64,000 bases of DNA from Sediminitomix flava (GTDB lineage: Bacteria; Bacteroidota; Bacteroidia; Cytophagales; Flammeovirgaceae): positions 124,001-188,000 of the forward strand of contig NZ_QGDO01000009.1 in assembly GCF_003149185.1 (NCBI RefSeq), read 5' to 3'. The notes below the pieces were generated by a model. It was not told the DNA's origin. It worked only from the letters and a program-made list of their open reading frames with translations, and ran no database searches. Shown piece after piece: positions 26,388 to 35,344 of the stretch; the first letter of the stretch is position 1; each line of letters opens with the position of its first letter. The position numbers and the translations under genes were made by a program.

Positions 26388-28130
26388 TTACTGAACAACC
26401 ATTCTGTTTTTTACTTCTTGTGTCTTAACCTTAAAGGTTTGTGCATTTTTAGCGTCTCCTTTAGCTGTAAATATCTCACTAAGGTTTTGATTGGCTTGTA
26501 AAGCTACTTCGTTTGGTTTATCGTAAAGCTTTCCATCTCTAGAAAGAACTCGCCAGTAGCAGTTCCAAGCTTTGGAAGATTTGCCCATTGCATGATAGAT
26601 ATTTCCTAGCAACATATAACACGCTTCAGTCTTTATGTAATCTGTAGCATAAACATCTTCATAATAACGAGTCAGTTTTGTAGCATAGTTTAAGGAAGAT
26701 TTATAATCCTGATCTCTGAAATAAAGCATCGCCAAATTATTGTAAACCAATGCCTCATTTCTACTTTCAGAACCTTTCACTTTTCCCATGATTTCTTCAT
26801 AGTACTTGAGTGCTTCTTCCTTCTCTCCCATCAAACCATAAATATTTCCGAGGTCAAATAGGGACACAAGCATTTCTTCGCTGTCTTCGCCATATTTTTC
26901 TTTACGTAAAGTAACACTTCGATCAATCCATTTTTTGGCTTCTGTATAATCTTGGAGTGCAATGCTCAAATCAATTACTCTTGAATTGAGTTTGAGGCGT
27001 TGCTTGACATTTCGTTCTTTGGCAGTATCTAATTCCACAAAAACAGAATGAGCTGTTTCGTAGAAATGAATTGCATCATCCCATTTGCGAGCACCTCTGA
27101 ATTTTTCTGCAACATTTAATACTTTTTCTCCTAGTTCTTTTGAAGGTTCATCTTCTTGAATCAACTTAGAAAAACCTCTGTCATACCATTCTCTAGAAAG
27201 CTCATATTTTTCTAAAAGGAAGAAGTCTTTACCGAGTTTAGCGTAGTGCTTTTCTCTTTTGTCAATTTCCTCACTCATCCAGTCCCTAATATCCATTGCT
27301 TTTCGAGAATAGTACATGGCACTGTCATATTCCATTTGCTCAAAATGTATAGAGGCAAGAAGTTGGTAACTATCTGCTACTTCTGGAGACTTATTTCCAT
27401 AAACGACTTTCCCGATTTCTATGGACTTGCTAATATTTTCTTTTGCCAAATCAACCGAACCACCTTGAAGCAAGGCATTCGCAATGTTCTGATAAAGAAT
27501 TGTAACGTCTGTACGTGTTTCGGTATCGAGATCAATGATGGCATTTACTGCTTTTCTATAATAGCTAATGGCTTTTCCGAAGTCTTGGATAAAGTAGTAG
27601 GTGTTTCCCATCATCATGTACAACTTAATCATATCAGGATAATGAGCTGTTCCTTTTACATTCTGAAAAGTACGGAGTGCACGAGCGTATTTATTAATGG
27701 CATCTATCCCTTGCTTGTTGTAGCGGTAGATATCACCAATAAACATATACATTTGTGCTATTTTGAGTGCATCGGGCTTGTATTGTGCTTCCAAGATTCC
27801 TAGCCCTCTTTCAGCATAATAGATTGATTTATGAGGATATTCTTTTTGAGCAAGAAGCTCTGATATCGCTTGATAAACAGGCACAATATCTATGTTACCT
27901 TGTCCGTAATATTCTTCATATCGTACAAGGGCACGCTCGAAGTAAACCTCGGCACTATCATACATATATTCGTTCAATAACGAATCAGCTCTAGCAAATT
28001 CATTATTGGCACGATCTCCCTTTAGCAAGAGATTGGCTTGTTCGGGGATAAATCCGAATTCTTGACCGTAACTAGTAATAGAACTTAGTAACAGGATACT
28101 AAATGTAAATAGCTTTTGTATTCTTGTCAT
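26388..28130 (-). CDS. secreted tetratricopeptide repeat protein
   Basis: The protein has 580 residues from the ATG at 28130, chosen because a normal signal peptide follows (KLFTFSILLLSSITSYGQ, cleavage near 22); an in-frame ATG at 28160 would add ten charged residues before it. The mature part consists of TPR units of about 40 residues (for example VSLFDLGNIYGLMGEKEEAL, EACYMLLGNIYHAMGKSS). Proteins of this type are secreted scaffolds, sometimes upstream of sensor kinases in Bacteroidota; no kinase is fused or adjacent, although a single-domain response regulator follows upstream. Confidence 0.82.
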   Translation of the reverse strand: MTRIQKLFTFSILLLSSITSYGQEFGFIPEQANLLLKGDRANNEFARADSLLNEYMYDSAEVYFERALVRYEEYYGQGNIDIVPVYQAISELLAQKEYPHKSIYYAERGLGILEAQYKPDALKIAQMYMFIGDIYRYNKQGIDAINKYARALRTFQNVKGTAHYPDMIKLYMMMGNTYYFIQDFGKAISYYRKAVNAIIDLDTETRTDVTILYQNIANALLQGGSVDLAKENISKSIEIGKVVYGNKSPEVADSYQLLASIHFEQMEYDSAMYYSRKAMDIRDWMSEEIDKREKHYAKLGKDFFLLEKYELSREWYDRGFSKLIQEDEPSKELGEKVLNVAEKFRGARKWDDAIHFYETAHSVFVELDTAKERNVKQRLKLNSRVIDLSIALQDYTEAKKWIDRSVTLRKEKYGEDSEEMLVSLFDLGNIYGLMGEKEEALKYYEEIMGKVKGSESRNEALVYNNLAMLYFRDQDYKSSLNYATKLTRYYEDVYATDYIKTEACYMLLGNIYHAMGKSSKAWNCYWRVLSRDGKLYDKPNEVALQANQNLSEIFTAKGDAKNAQTFKVKTQEVKNRMVVQ

Positions 28131-28285
28131 ATGTTTGCAAACTCTCCTCAAAAAGTACAAAAAAAAAGGCTAATCTTCATTTAAGACACCTTTTAACTTT
28201 CTTCGGATTAAATAAATTTATGAAAAAAATAAAGTCATTTACTTAAAAATCAAGCAAATGACCTTAGTTGAGGAGTTTGTTCGAA

Positions 28286-28672
28286 TTAAAATAAAGTCTT
28301 TAATTCATTGATCTTAGCGATGGAAAGTGGTTTGTCTAACACCTTTACTATAAGCTCATAAGTCGAAGCAGTTTCTTCGTCTTGAGGCGTAACACCGGAA
28401 GAAAGCATCACAACTTTTGTCGTTGTAAGTCCTTCTTGTTTAAATGTATCTAGAAAATCCCAACCACTTGTAGGAGGCATATTTATATCAAGAAGAATCA
28501 GTTCAGGATATTCTTCATTACCGTCTAAAGATTTTAGCGCTTCAATAGCGTCAGAGGCTTCTGTATAAGTAGAAACTTTTTGTGTAAAGCCTGATTTTTC
28601 TAATAGTTTCTGACAAATTAGATTGTTTGTCGGGTCGTCGTCTATGACAAATATATGTTGTAAACTCGTCAT
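28286..28672 (-). CDS. single-domain response regulator
   Basis: The protein has 128 residues with only a receiver domain: acidic pocket Asp11-Asp12-Asp13, phospho-acceptor Asp62 in LLDINMPPTSGWDFLD, Thr/Ser around VVMLSSGV, and the conserved Lys in VLDKPLS near residue 114. There is no output domain, so it may act as a phosphorelay carrier like Spo0F. No histidine kinase is nearby. An HPt-like protein is encoded at 49.6 kb, and a functional link between the two is speculative. Confidence 0.9.
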   Translation of the reverse strand: MTSLQHIFVIDDDPTNNLICQKLLEKSGFTQKVSTYTEASDAIEALKSLDGNEEYPELILLDINMPPTSGWDFLDTFKQEGLTTTKVVMLSSGVTPQDEETASTYELIVKVLDKPLSIAKINELKTLF

Positions 28673-28917
28673 GTTTGCTTCATTAGTGTTTATGATGAAT
28701 CCGTAGACTGAATTAATTTATGATCAGTCGGAATGTAAGGGGGGCTGAAAATTAAGTAAGCCCAATTTTATTCAAAAGGAATTCACAAACTTTAAATCAC
28801 TTCATAACATTTTCAATTATTTAATAATTCCTAATATTCATTAGCATTCAGGGCTTTGATTCTCGTTAATTGAGGAAAAAAAAGTGAAAAATTTCAGAAG
28901 TCCTTCCAATTGCATCC

Positions 28918-28925
28918 TATCTTTG
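28918..28925 (+). promoter_or_regulatory. candidate -7 box before the DUF4286 gene
   Basis: TATCTTTG is a full match to TAnnTTTG, 46 bases before the ATG at 28972. The -33 region is not clear. Confidence 0.5.
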
Positions 28926-28971
28926 TATATATAGATCAATAAATGTTCATAAATAGTTTTGAGTAGAGGTT

Positions 28972-29280
28972 ATGGTAGTCTATAATGTAACTGTAAGTAT
29001 AGAAAAGTCTGTGGTAGAGGAATGGAAAAAGTGGATGAAAGACGAACACATTCCAGATGTGTTAGCTACAGGGCTTTTCAGTTCAGCTCGCTTTTTGAAG
29101 ATGCTTTCAGAAGTAGAAGGAAATCCGGGAGAGACTTATGCTATACAGTACAATTGTGAGAGTATGGATCATTTAACGCTTTATCAAGAAAAATACGCAG
29201 CAGTATTGCAAAAGGATCATAGCGATCGCTTTGGCGGAAAATACCATGCCTTCAGAACTGTTCTTGAAGATGTAGACTAA
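28972..29280 (+). CDS. DUF4286 family protein
   Basis: The protein has 102 residues forming a ferredoxin-like alpha/beta fold: MVVYNVTVSIEKSVVEEWKKWM, EHIPDVLATGLFSSARFLKM, then a YAIQYNCESMDHLTLY strand and a C-terminal FGGKYHAFRTVLE. It matches the DUF4286 family common in Bacteroidota; the fold suggests a dimeric alpha-beta barrel, but no activity is known. It is single-gene and 135 bases before dsbD. Confidence 0.8.
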   Translation: MVVYNVTVSIEKSVVEEWKKWMKDEHIPDVLATGLFSSARFLKMLSEVEGNPGETYAIQYNCESMDHLTLYQEKYAAVLQKDHSDRFGGKYHAFRTVLEDVD

Positions 29281-29415
29281 GTATATATATTGACTAATTA
29301 CATGTAGAACATTTTAAATGAATACGCGTTAATTGGTTATTGAATTTGAACATATAAGATAAGCACTACGATAGCCTTTTATGGGCTAGATAAATTCTCT
29401 AAACAGCAAATAAGA

Positions 29416-31449
29416 ATGAGAAAATCATCAATTTTGGTGTTTCTGTTCTTCTTGGCGTCTTTTAGTCAAGTATTCGGACAGATTTTTACACCAACCACAT
29501 GGAAGTCTCCAGTAGCCGATAAGAAAGAAGTAAATGTCGGAGATGAAATCACACTTACTTTCGAGGCTAAAATTATTGATAAATGGTATTTGTACTCTTC
29601 AGACTTTGATCCTGATTTAGGACCAATGGTCACTAGCTTTACTTTCAAAGCGAATGATTCGTATGAGTTGGTAGGAGGAATTACACCTGTAAATCCTAAT
29701 AAGAAATATGATGACCTTTGGGAGGGAGACATCACGTATTTCAAAAAAACAGGTCTTTTTACTCAGAAAGTAAAAGTACTTAGCAAAAACTTTAAGATTC
29801 AAGGTACAATTGTAGGACAGGCTTGTTCAGATATTGATGGACAATGTGTGCCTTTTGAAAAAGATTTTTCTTTTAGCGGTCTAAAAGTAACAGGAGAAGA
29901 TATGGCTCCTGTAAAAAAAACTGAAGTAAAGAGTGTAATCGAGTCAACAGTAACAGACGTAGAGGGTGAACAAGAAGAAGGTCTTCTAGGCTTTATGTTG
30001 ACAGCCTTTCTTTTTGGTCTTACAGCAATCTTTACACCTTGTGTATTCCCAATGATACCACTGACAGTGTCATTCTTTACAAAACAGAAAGGTGGGTTAG
30101 GAAAAGCATTGCTTTACGGATTCTTTATCGTACTTATTTATACATTGGTTGGAGGTATCTTGGTGCCGTTCACTAAAGATCCGGGTATTGCCAATTTGAT
30201 TAGTACACACTGGTTGCCAAATACAATTTTCTTTGTTGTATTTATCATTTTTGCCCTTTCATTCTTTGGGTTATTCGAGATTACATTGCCCTCGTCGGTA
30301 GTGAATAAAATGGATCGTCAGTCTGACAGAGGAGGTCTTTTCGGAATCTTCTTCATGGCTCTGACACTTACTTTGGTTTCTTTCTCATGTACAGGGCCAA
30401 TTGTAGGTTCAATCCTTATCGAGTCAATTCAAGGAGGTTCAATCAAACCTGTATTAGGCATGGCAGCTTTCGGACTTGCTTTCGCACTGCCGTTTACCAT
30501 TTTTGCAGCATTCCCTAAGTTGATGGATACAATGCCAAAATCAGGCGGATGGTTGAACTCTGTAAAAGTTGTGCTTGGTTTCGTAGAATTGGCATTCGCA
30601 TTTAAATTCTTGAGTACAATTGACCTTGTTCTTCACTGGAATTTGTTGGATAAAGACGTAATGCTTTCTATCTGGATTGCTACTGGTTCTTTCTTAGGAT
30701 TGTATTTGTTGGGTAAAATTCGTTTGCCACACGATTATCAGCCAGTAGAACAAATTGGGGTATTCAGAATGCTTTTGGCACTAGGTGTTTTCACTTTCGT
30801 GGTTTATATGATTCCTGGTTTGTTTGGTGCTCCTGTAAATGTTCTTTCGGGTATTTTGCCTCCTCAAACACACCATAACTTCGATATGAACAAAGTGGTA
30901 AGAGATAACATTAAAACTTATGGCATTTCTGCTGCGAATGCTTCAGAGGGAATTGGAGAAACAGTGAAATATGGAGAGCTATTTGAGCTTCCTCATGGCT
31001 TAGAAGGCTACTTTGAATATGAGCAAGCTTTAGAAGCTTCTAAAAGAGAAGGGAAACCAATTTTCATCGATTTTACAGGACATGGCTGTGCAAACTGTCG
31101 TAGAATGGAAGATTTGGTTTGGAAAAATCCTGAGGTATTGAAAAGACTTCAAAATGACTATATCGTTTTGGCTTTGTATGTAGATGATCGTACTGAGCTT
31201 CCAGAAAGTGCGTGGATCACTGCTGAATATGATGGTAAAGTGAAAACTACAATCGGTCAGATTAACCAATACATTCAGTTTACAAAGTATAACGGAAATG
31301 CTCAGCCGTATTACATTATCACTGATGAAACAGGAAGTCTATTTACTGAAAATGGTAAAGAAGTTCTTCTTCCTCGTGGTTATGATACTAGTATTTCTGG
31401 TTTTGTAGAGTTCCTTGACAAAGGAAAACAACTTTATCAGAATAAATAA
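29416..31449 (+). CDS. dsbD: thiol:disulfide interchange protein DsbD
   Basis: The protein has 677 residues in three parts. A signal peptide and periplasmic alpha domain (to about 175) holds a Cys pair in GQACSDIDGQC. The central domain has several transmembrane helices, each half of the redox pair being visible as TPCVFPM and SCTGPIVG. The C-terminal thioredoxin-like domain carries Cys558-Ala-Asn-Cys561. It carries electrons from cytoplasmic thioredoxin to periplasmic disulfide isomerases and cytochrome c maturation. A bidirectional terminator follows it. Confidence 0.93.
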   Translation: MRKSSILVFLFFLASFSQVFGQIFTPTTWKSPVADKKEVNVGDEITLTFEAKIIDKWYLYSSDFDPDLGPMVTSFTFKANDSYELVGGITPVNPNKKYDDLWEGDITYFKKTGLFTQKVKVLSKNFKIQGTIVGQACSDIDGQCVPFEKDFSFSGLKVTGEDMAPVKKTEVKSVIESTVTDVEGEQEEGLLGFMLTAFLFGLTAIFTPCVFPMIPLTVSFFTKQKGGLGKALLYGFFIVLIYTLVGGILVPFTKDPGIANLISTHWLPNTIFFVVFIIFALSFFGLFEITLPSSVVNKMDRQSDRGGLFGIFFMALTLTLVSFSCTGPIVGSILIESIQGGSIKPVLGMAAFGLAFALPFTIFAAFPKLMDTMPKSGGWLNSVKVVLGFVELAFAFKFLSTIDLVLHWNLLDKDVMLSIWIATGSFLGLYLLGKIRLPHDYQPVEQIGVFRMLLALGVFTFVVYMIPGLFGAPVNVLSGILPPQTHHNFDMNKVVRDNIKTYGISAANASEGIGETVKYGELFELPHGLEGYFEYEQALEASKREGKPIFIDFTGHGCANCRRMEDLVWKNPEVLKRLQNDYIVLALYVDDRTELPESAWITAEYDGKVKTTIGQINQYIQFTKYNGNAQPYYIITDETGSLFTENGKEVLLPRGYDTSISGFVEFLDKGKQLYQNK

Positions 31450-31467
31450 TTTTGGAAATAGGATTTG

Positions 31468-31505
31468 AAAAAGCCCTCATTCAAACAAAAGAATGAGGGC
31501 TTTTT
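31468..31505. terminator. strong bidirectional terminator
   Basis: A 15-bp perfect stem (AAAAAGCCCTCATTC and its complement) with an 8-base loop, between dsbD (plus) and the minus-strand TPR-like gene. Confidence 0.88.
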
Positions 31506-31517
31506 ATATGAAGTATA

Positions 31518-32645
31518 TTATTTGATTCTTTTCAGGTAGTGGAAATAGTCATGGGCTTTAGCGAGCTTGTAATAATGCTTTGCTTTCGATTTGTCTCCAT
31601 GATCGCTGTAGTATTTATAGAGGTTTCCGTATACGTAAGCATGAAGAAAAGTTCCTCTTGTTCCCAACTTTTCTAGTTCTTTTTCAACTTGCATATAACA
31701 GGTGTAAGCTTCTTCGGTTTCTCCTTTATATTTTGCACCATAGATTCCATTGAAAACTTTAGCCGTGGTCTGGTAAAATGGGTCTTTCGCATTTTGATCC
31801 ATCTCGGTAATTACATCGACACCCTGGTTAAGTAAGTTTCCTCTTTCAAGTATTCCTAAATAGATTGCATGGAAAAATCGATTTTTAGGATATTCTTCAA
31901 TCAGATTCTTGGCGTAGCTTAGTGCAGTTTCATAGTCTTCTTCATAATAGAGGTATATGTAAACTAGGTAAAGTTGAGCCTCACATCTGGTAAAAACATT
32001 GTCTCTTGCTGACTTTTTGATTTGATCAAGCCCTAGTTCTTTATCTCCTTTTGGGAAAAACATCAGAAAAGGTTTGTAGGCAGGGTATTTACTTGGATAA
32101 GCATCTCTGTAATAGTTGTACATTCCTGCCACAAAGTAAAATTCTTTTTCTTCCTCTTTCCGAGACATCGCTTTTCTAATCAAACCGTAAACCTCAGAAG
32201 CATAACCCGCAGATTTCATTGTTTCATGCTGCTCTGCATAGCCTCTCATAATAATACTTTGTGCAACAAGTCTGAAGAATAAGCCTTCTATATCCTCTTC
32301 ATCTTCATCGAGCCTTTTTTTTGATAGTTCAGCAGTTTTTAATAGTAGTTCGAAATGTTTTTTCGCTTCCGGAGAATCATAGCCAATCGGTGCTCTTTCC
32401 CAAAAAAGATACATCGCTTCAAGAAAGTAAGGTAGGGGGTGGTCGTTAGGAACAACAGCTTTTATTTCGGTTATTTTATTTTGGGCATCTTCAAATTCCC
32501 AATGATAGATCGCATTTACAGCCGTTACTGTTTTATCATAGATCTTCTCATCATTCCAGACTTTGTAAGACTCTTGTGCTAGTGTTTTAATAGGTAATAA
32601 TTGGATTACTATCAGAAAAGTCCAACTGCTCAAAAATGCTTTCAT
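31518..32645 (-). CDS. secreted TPR-like protein
   Basis: The protein has 375 residues. A signal peptide runs to about residue 24 (KTLAQES), and the mature part is helical with TPR-like pairs (HFELLLKTAELSKKRLDE, AQLYLVYIYLYYEEDYETALSYA) and a conserved-looking central YYRDAYPSKYPAYKPFLMFFPKGDK segment. The repeats are divergent. I cannot name a family with confidence; it resembles secreted TPR scaffolds of Bacteroidota. It is monocistronic. Confidence 0.6.
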   Translation of the reverse strand: MKAFLSSWTFLIVIQLLPIKTLAQESYKVWNDEKIYDKTVTAVNAIYHWEFEDAQNKITEIKAVVPNDHPLPYFLEAMYLFWERAPIGYDSPEAKKHFELLLKTAELSKKRLDEDEEDIEGLFFRLVAQSIIMRGYAEQHETMKSAGYASEVYGLIRKAMSRKEEEKEFYFVAGMYNYYRDAYPSKYPAYKPFLMFFPKGDKELGLDQIKKSARDNVFTRCEAQLYLVYIYLYYEEDYETALSYAKNLIEEYPKNRFFHAIYLGILERGNLLNQGVDVITEMDQNAKDPFYQTTAKVFNGIYGAKYKGETEEAYTCYMQVEKELEKLGTRGTFLHAYVYGNLYKYYSDHGDKSKAKHYYKLAKAHDYFHYLKRIK

Positions 32646-32909
32646 ATATTCATTGGGGGTAAGGCTTTAGTAATGGCTTAATAATAAGCTATTTTTTTGA
32701 ATATACTTAATTTTATATAAAGGGCTGAGCTTGATAAAGTGAAATTAATTTTGTAAAATAAGTAAGGATATCGATGAAGTTAAAGAAATCAAGATGTAAC
32801 CAAGTATTTTTCATTGATTTGCCTCATGCTACTTGCGCCTACTTATAAATGTAGGATTTAATGTGAAAATTAAAGATGCTACTAACCCACAATAATACCC
32901 ATTAAGTGA

Positions 32910-33485
32910 ATGAAGACACTTAGCCTCAAGCGTGTTGAAAATAAAATAAAACTCAAAGAGCAACAGAAGGGAGCAATAGGTTTTGGTTTGTTGCTTTGTA
33001 TGGGACTTAACGGGATGATGTTTGTTTATTTTCTTCAACGTATTGAGCTGAATAAACCTTTAGAAGGTTTGACTTTCACGTCTTTAGATTATTGGATGTA
33101 TTTCGGCGTTAATCTTCTTTTGCTCATGCTTACATCAAGTGTTTTTTGGGCTAAATGGGCAGCAAGAAGAAATAAGGTTAGTTTATTAAAGTACGCTTTA
33201 GTATTAACAATTTGCCTTTTTACTTTTTTATATCCTTTTGCTGAACATCTATTGAGGTTTTCAGTTAGTGGTAAGGGTCTTGCAGATGCTCAAATTATGC
33301 TGATGGAAACATTCTTCTTTTTGCAGTTGGGCATTGGGTTTATAGGCTGTTTGGTGTTGTTAGTGAAAAGCTTTCAGTTCAAGATACATTCAAAGAAAAA
33401 GTATCTCGTAAATGTGTTTTCGGTATACATGTCATACCATACATTTCTTTGGACGTGGATCACATTGGATGTTATATTCTTTTAA
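32910..33485 (+). CDS. hypothetical four-helix membrane protein
   Basis: The protein has 191 residues with four likely transmembrane helices: about 21-41, 62-84, 97-114 and 134-157. A fifth hydrophobic stretch at the C-terminus (TFLWTWITLDVIFF) may also span the membrane. Charged loops are Lys-rich on the presumed cytoplasmic face. No family is recognised. It stands alone, divergent from the TPR-like gene. Confidence 0.55.
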   Translation: MKTLSLKRVENKIKLKEQQKGAIGFGLLLCMGLNGMMFVYFLQRIELNKPLEGLTFTSLDYWMYFGVNLLLLMLTSSVFWAKWAARRNKVSLLKYALVLTICLFTFLYPFAEHLLRFSVSGKGLADAQIMLMETFFFLQLGIGFIGCLVLLVKSFQFKIHSKKKYLVNVFSVYMSYHTFLWTWITLDVIFF

Positions 33486-33677
33486 TGGTATTTAACTTAA
33501 CTATATCTTAATATTAGCAAAAAATATTTCGAATTTTGTGTTTTTACAAAATAAAGAGTAACATTGCATTAAATTTGTAATTCCAGAAAAAAGACGGCTA
33601 GTTTGCCATTCTAAAAATATTAAAGACACTTTTATCCAAAAGATGGAAGTTTAAATAATTGAATTGGTTTATTAAAG

Positions 33678-33704
33678 AAGGTGAGTATTACTCACCTTTT
33701 TTAT
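33678..33704 (+). terminator. terminator overlapping the 3' end of the PLP-enzyme gene
   Basis: A 9-bp stem AAGGTGAGT / ACTCACCTT with a 3-base loop followed by TTTT on the plus strand. It lies about 190 bases after the membrane-protein gene and overlaps the stop of the minus-strand gene that ends at 33688. Confidence 0.5.
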
Positions 33705-34590
33705 TTATCTGTAAACCACCAGTATGGACAGCTACAATTTTACTTCCTTTCGGAAAATATCCTTTCTTTATTAAATCAAAAACACCATAAAGCATTTTGG
33801 CTGTATAGATGAACTCAAGCTCAATTTGATATTCAGACTGAATTTTTTCTATGAACTCAAGTAATTCAGGTTTCTTCTTTGCGTACCCTCCAAAATGATA
33901 ATCACAGATTAATTCCCAGTCAGGCAATTCATTATTTTGGTGAAGATGTAGATATTGATCAATATCTTTTGCTAAAAACTCACCGCCTTTAAGCGCTGGA
34001 AAGCCTAATATTTTGGTATCCTTATCACTTCCTGCAATAATTCCAGCCATTGTTCCACCTGTTCCGCAAGCCGTACAAATGTAATTAAGGTCAGGAATCT
34101 GATTCTTAATTTCGGTAGCCAATTCAATTACACCTGGAATTGCAAGGTCATTGCTTCCCCCCATAGGAACGTGGTAAAAATCGCCCCATTTTTCTTTTAT
34201 CTTTTCTAAAACATCTTCGTTATCCTTTTGCCTAAAAGTAGTCCGATCCATATAATCGATCTTCATTCCTTTAGAAGATGCAAATGAAAGTGTGGGATTT
34301 AAAGGTAAGTGTTCTTCTCCTCGAATAATGGCAATCGTCTCAAAACCAAATTCAGCTCCTGCTGCAGCCACAGCGTAAATGTGATTGGAATAAGCGCCAC
34401 CAAAGGTCAAAAGTTTGGTATGCCCTTGTTCTTTGGCTTTGATAAGGTTGTACTTTAGTTTGCGAAGTTTATTTCCCGAAATAGCGGGGTGGTTCAAATC
34501 ATCCCTTTTTATAAACAATCGAACCCCATTTTGCTCAAAAATGGGGTTCGACAGTTCTTGAATGGGTGTAACCTCTTGGTTTATAATCAT
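33688..34590 (-). CDS. 1-aminocyclopropane-1-carboxylate deaminase / D-cysteine desulfhydrase-like enzyme
   Basis: The protein has 300 residues of the tryptophan-synthase-beta fold type II. The PLP lysine is Lys41 in SGNKLRKLKYN, the phosphate-binding Gly loop is TACGTGGTMAGI and the TFGGAYSNHIYAVAAA stretch is typical. Family members act on ACC or D-cysteine; most bacterial ones are D-cysteine desulfhydrases, so substrate is open. The gene starts 5 bases after the hslV stop, so the two are co-transcribed, though no functional link is known. Confidence 0.83.
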   Translation of the reverse strand: MIINQEVTPIQELSNPIFEQNGVRLFIKRDDLNHPAISGNKLRKLKYNLIKAKEQGHTKLLTFGGAYSNHIYAVAAAGAEFGFETIAIIRGEEHLPLNPTLSFASSKGMKIDYMDRTTFRQKDNEDVLEKIKEKWGDFYHVPMGGSNDLAIPGVIELATEIKNQIPDLNYICTACGTGGTMAGIIAGSDKDTKILGFPALKGGEFLAKDIDQYLHLHQNNELPDWELICDYHFGGYAKKKPELLEFIEKIQSEYQIELEFIYTAKMLYGVFDLIKKGYFPKGSKIVAVHTGGLQINKKGE

Positions 34591-34595
34591 TCTCT

Positions 34596-35141
34596 CTACT
34601 CTAATACTTCAATTACCAAATTATGATTGGTATAGATACAGATATCAGCAGCGATATTCAAACCTTCTCTTACAATTTCTTCGGCTGATAATTGATCTGC
34701 ATGACGAAGCATAGAAAGCGCAGCAGCTTGTGCGTACATGCTTCCTGAACCGATAGCGGCAATTTGGTGGTCTGGTTCAATCACATCTCCTGTACCAGAG
34801 ATAATCAAAACCTCTTCTCTATTTGCTACAATCATCATTGCTTCAAGACGTCTTAAGTAGCGATCCATTCGCCAGTCTTTAGCAAGCTCAATAGCAGCTC
34901 TTTTCATATTTCCTCCGTAAGCGCTCAATTTTTCTTCGAAGCGCTCCATAAGAGTGAAGGCATCAGCTGTAGAACCTGCAAAGCCTATTGCTATATTTCC
35001 ATCAGCTAAACGACGAACTTTACGAACGTTACTTTTGGCTACTGTATTTCCAAAAGTAGCCTGTCCATCAGCTCCAATAGCCACTTTGCCGTCTTTTACG
35101 ACCGCAAGGACGGTTGTTGATCTGAATTTTTGCTCTTTCAT
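34596..35141 (-). CDS. hslV: ATP-dependent protease subunit HslV
   Basis: The protein has 181 residues from the ATG at 35141. This start is chosen because it leaves an eight-residue propeptide before the catalytic Thr9 of RSTTVLAV; an in-frame ATG at 35174 would give an unusually long one. The sequence has the proteasome-like [14 protein letters not shown] and [19 protein letters not shown] motifs. HslV forms a double hexamer that degrades proteins unfolded by HslU. hslU is not adjacent, which is uncommon. Confidence 0.93.
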   Translation of the reverse strand: MKEQKFRSTTVLAVVKDGKVAIGADGQATFGNTVAKSNVRKVRRLADGNIAIGFAGSTADAFTLMERFEEKLSAYGGNMKRAAIELAKDWRMDRYLRRLEAMMIVANREEVLIISGTGDVIEPDHQIAAIGSGSMYAQAAALSMLRHADQLSAEEIVREGLNIAADICIYTNHNLVIEVLE

Positions 35142-35292
35142 TTTTATCTCTTTGGTTTCAATTCTTAAAGACAAAGATTAAACCCTTAGTATACTTACAG
35201 CCAAATTGACAGAAATTGTCATAAGCTTGAATTTAAGTTACAGTTTTCCTAAAAAGCTTGTCATAAAGGATTTCAAGAACTTTTATAATAAA

Positions 35293-35325
35293 AAAAGGAT
35301 TCAAACTTGAAGCTTGAATCCTTTT
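35293..35325. terminator. terminator after the LRR gene
   Basis: A 12-bp perfect stem AAAAGGATTCAA / TTGAATCCTTTT with a 9-base loop; A and T runs flank it on both sides, immediately downstream of the minus-strand LRR gene. Confidence 0.75.
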
Positions 35326-35344
35326 CCTCTAGAACGTATTTTTC

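Noticed and set aside
27246-27803. 185-codon plus-strand frame opposite the secreted TPR gene
   Set aside because: Repeated helical codons on the minus strand leave few stops on the plus strand. The translation is Cys/Phe/Ile-rich with no domain, so it is a shadow.
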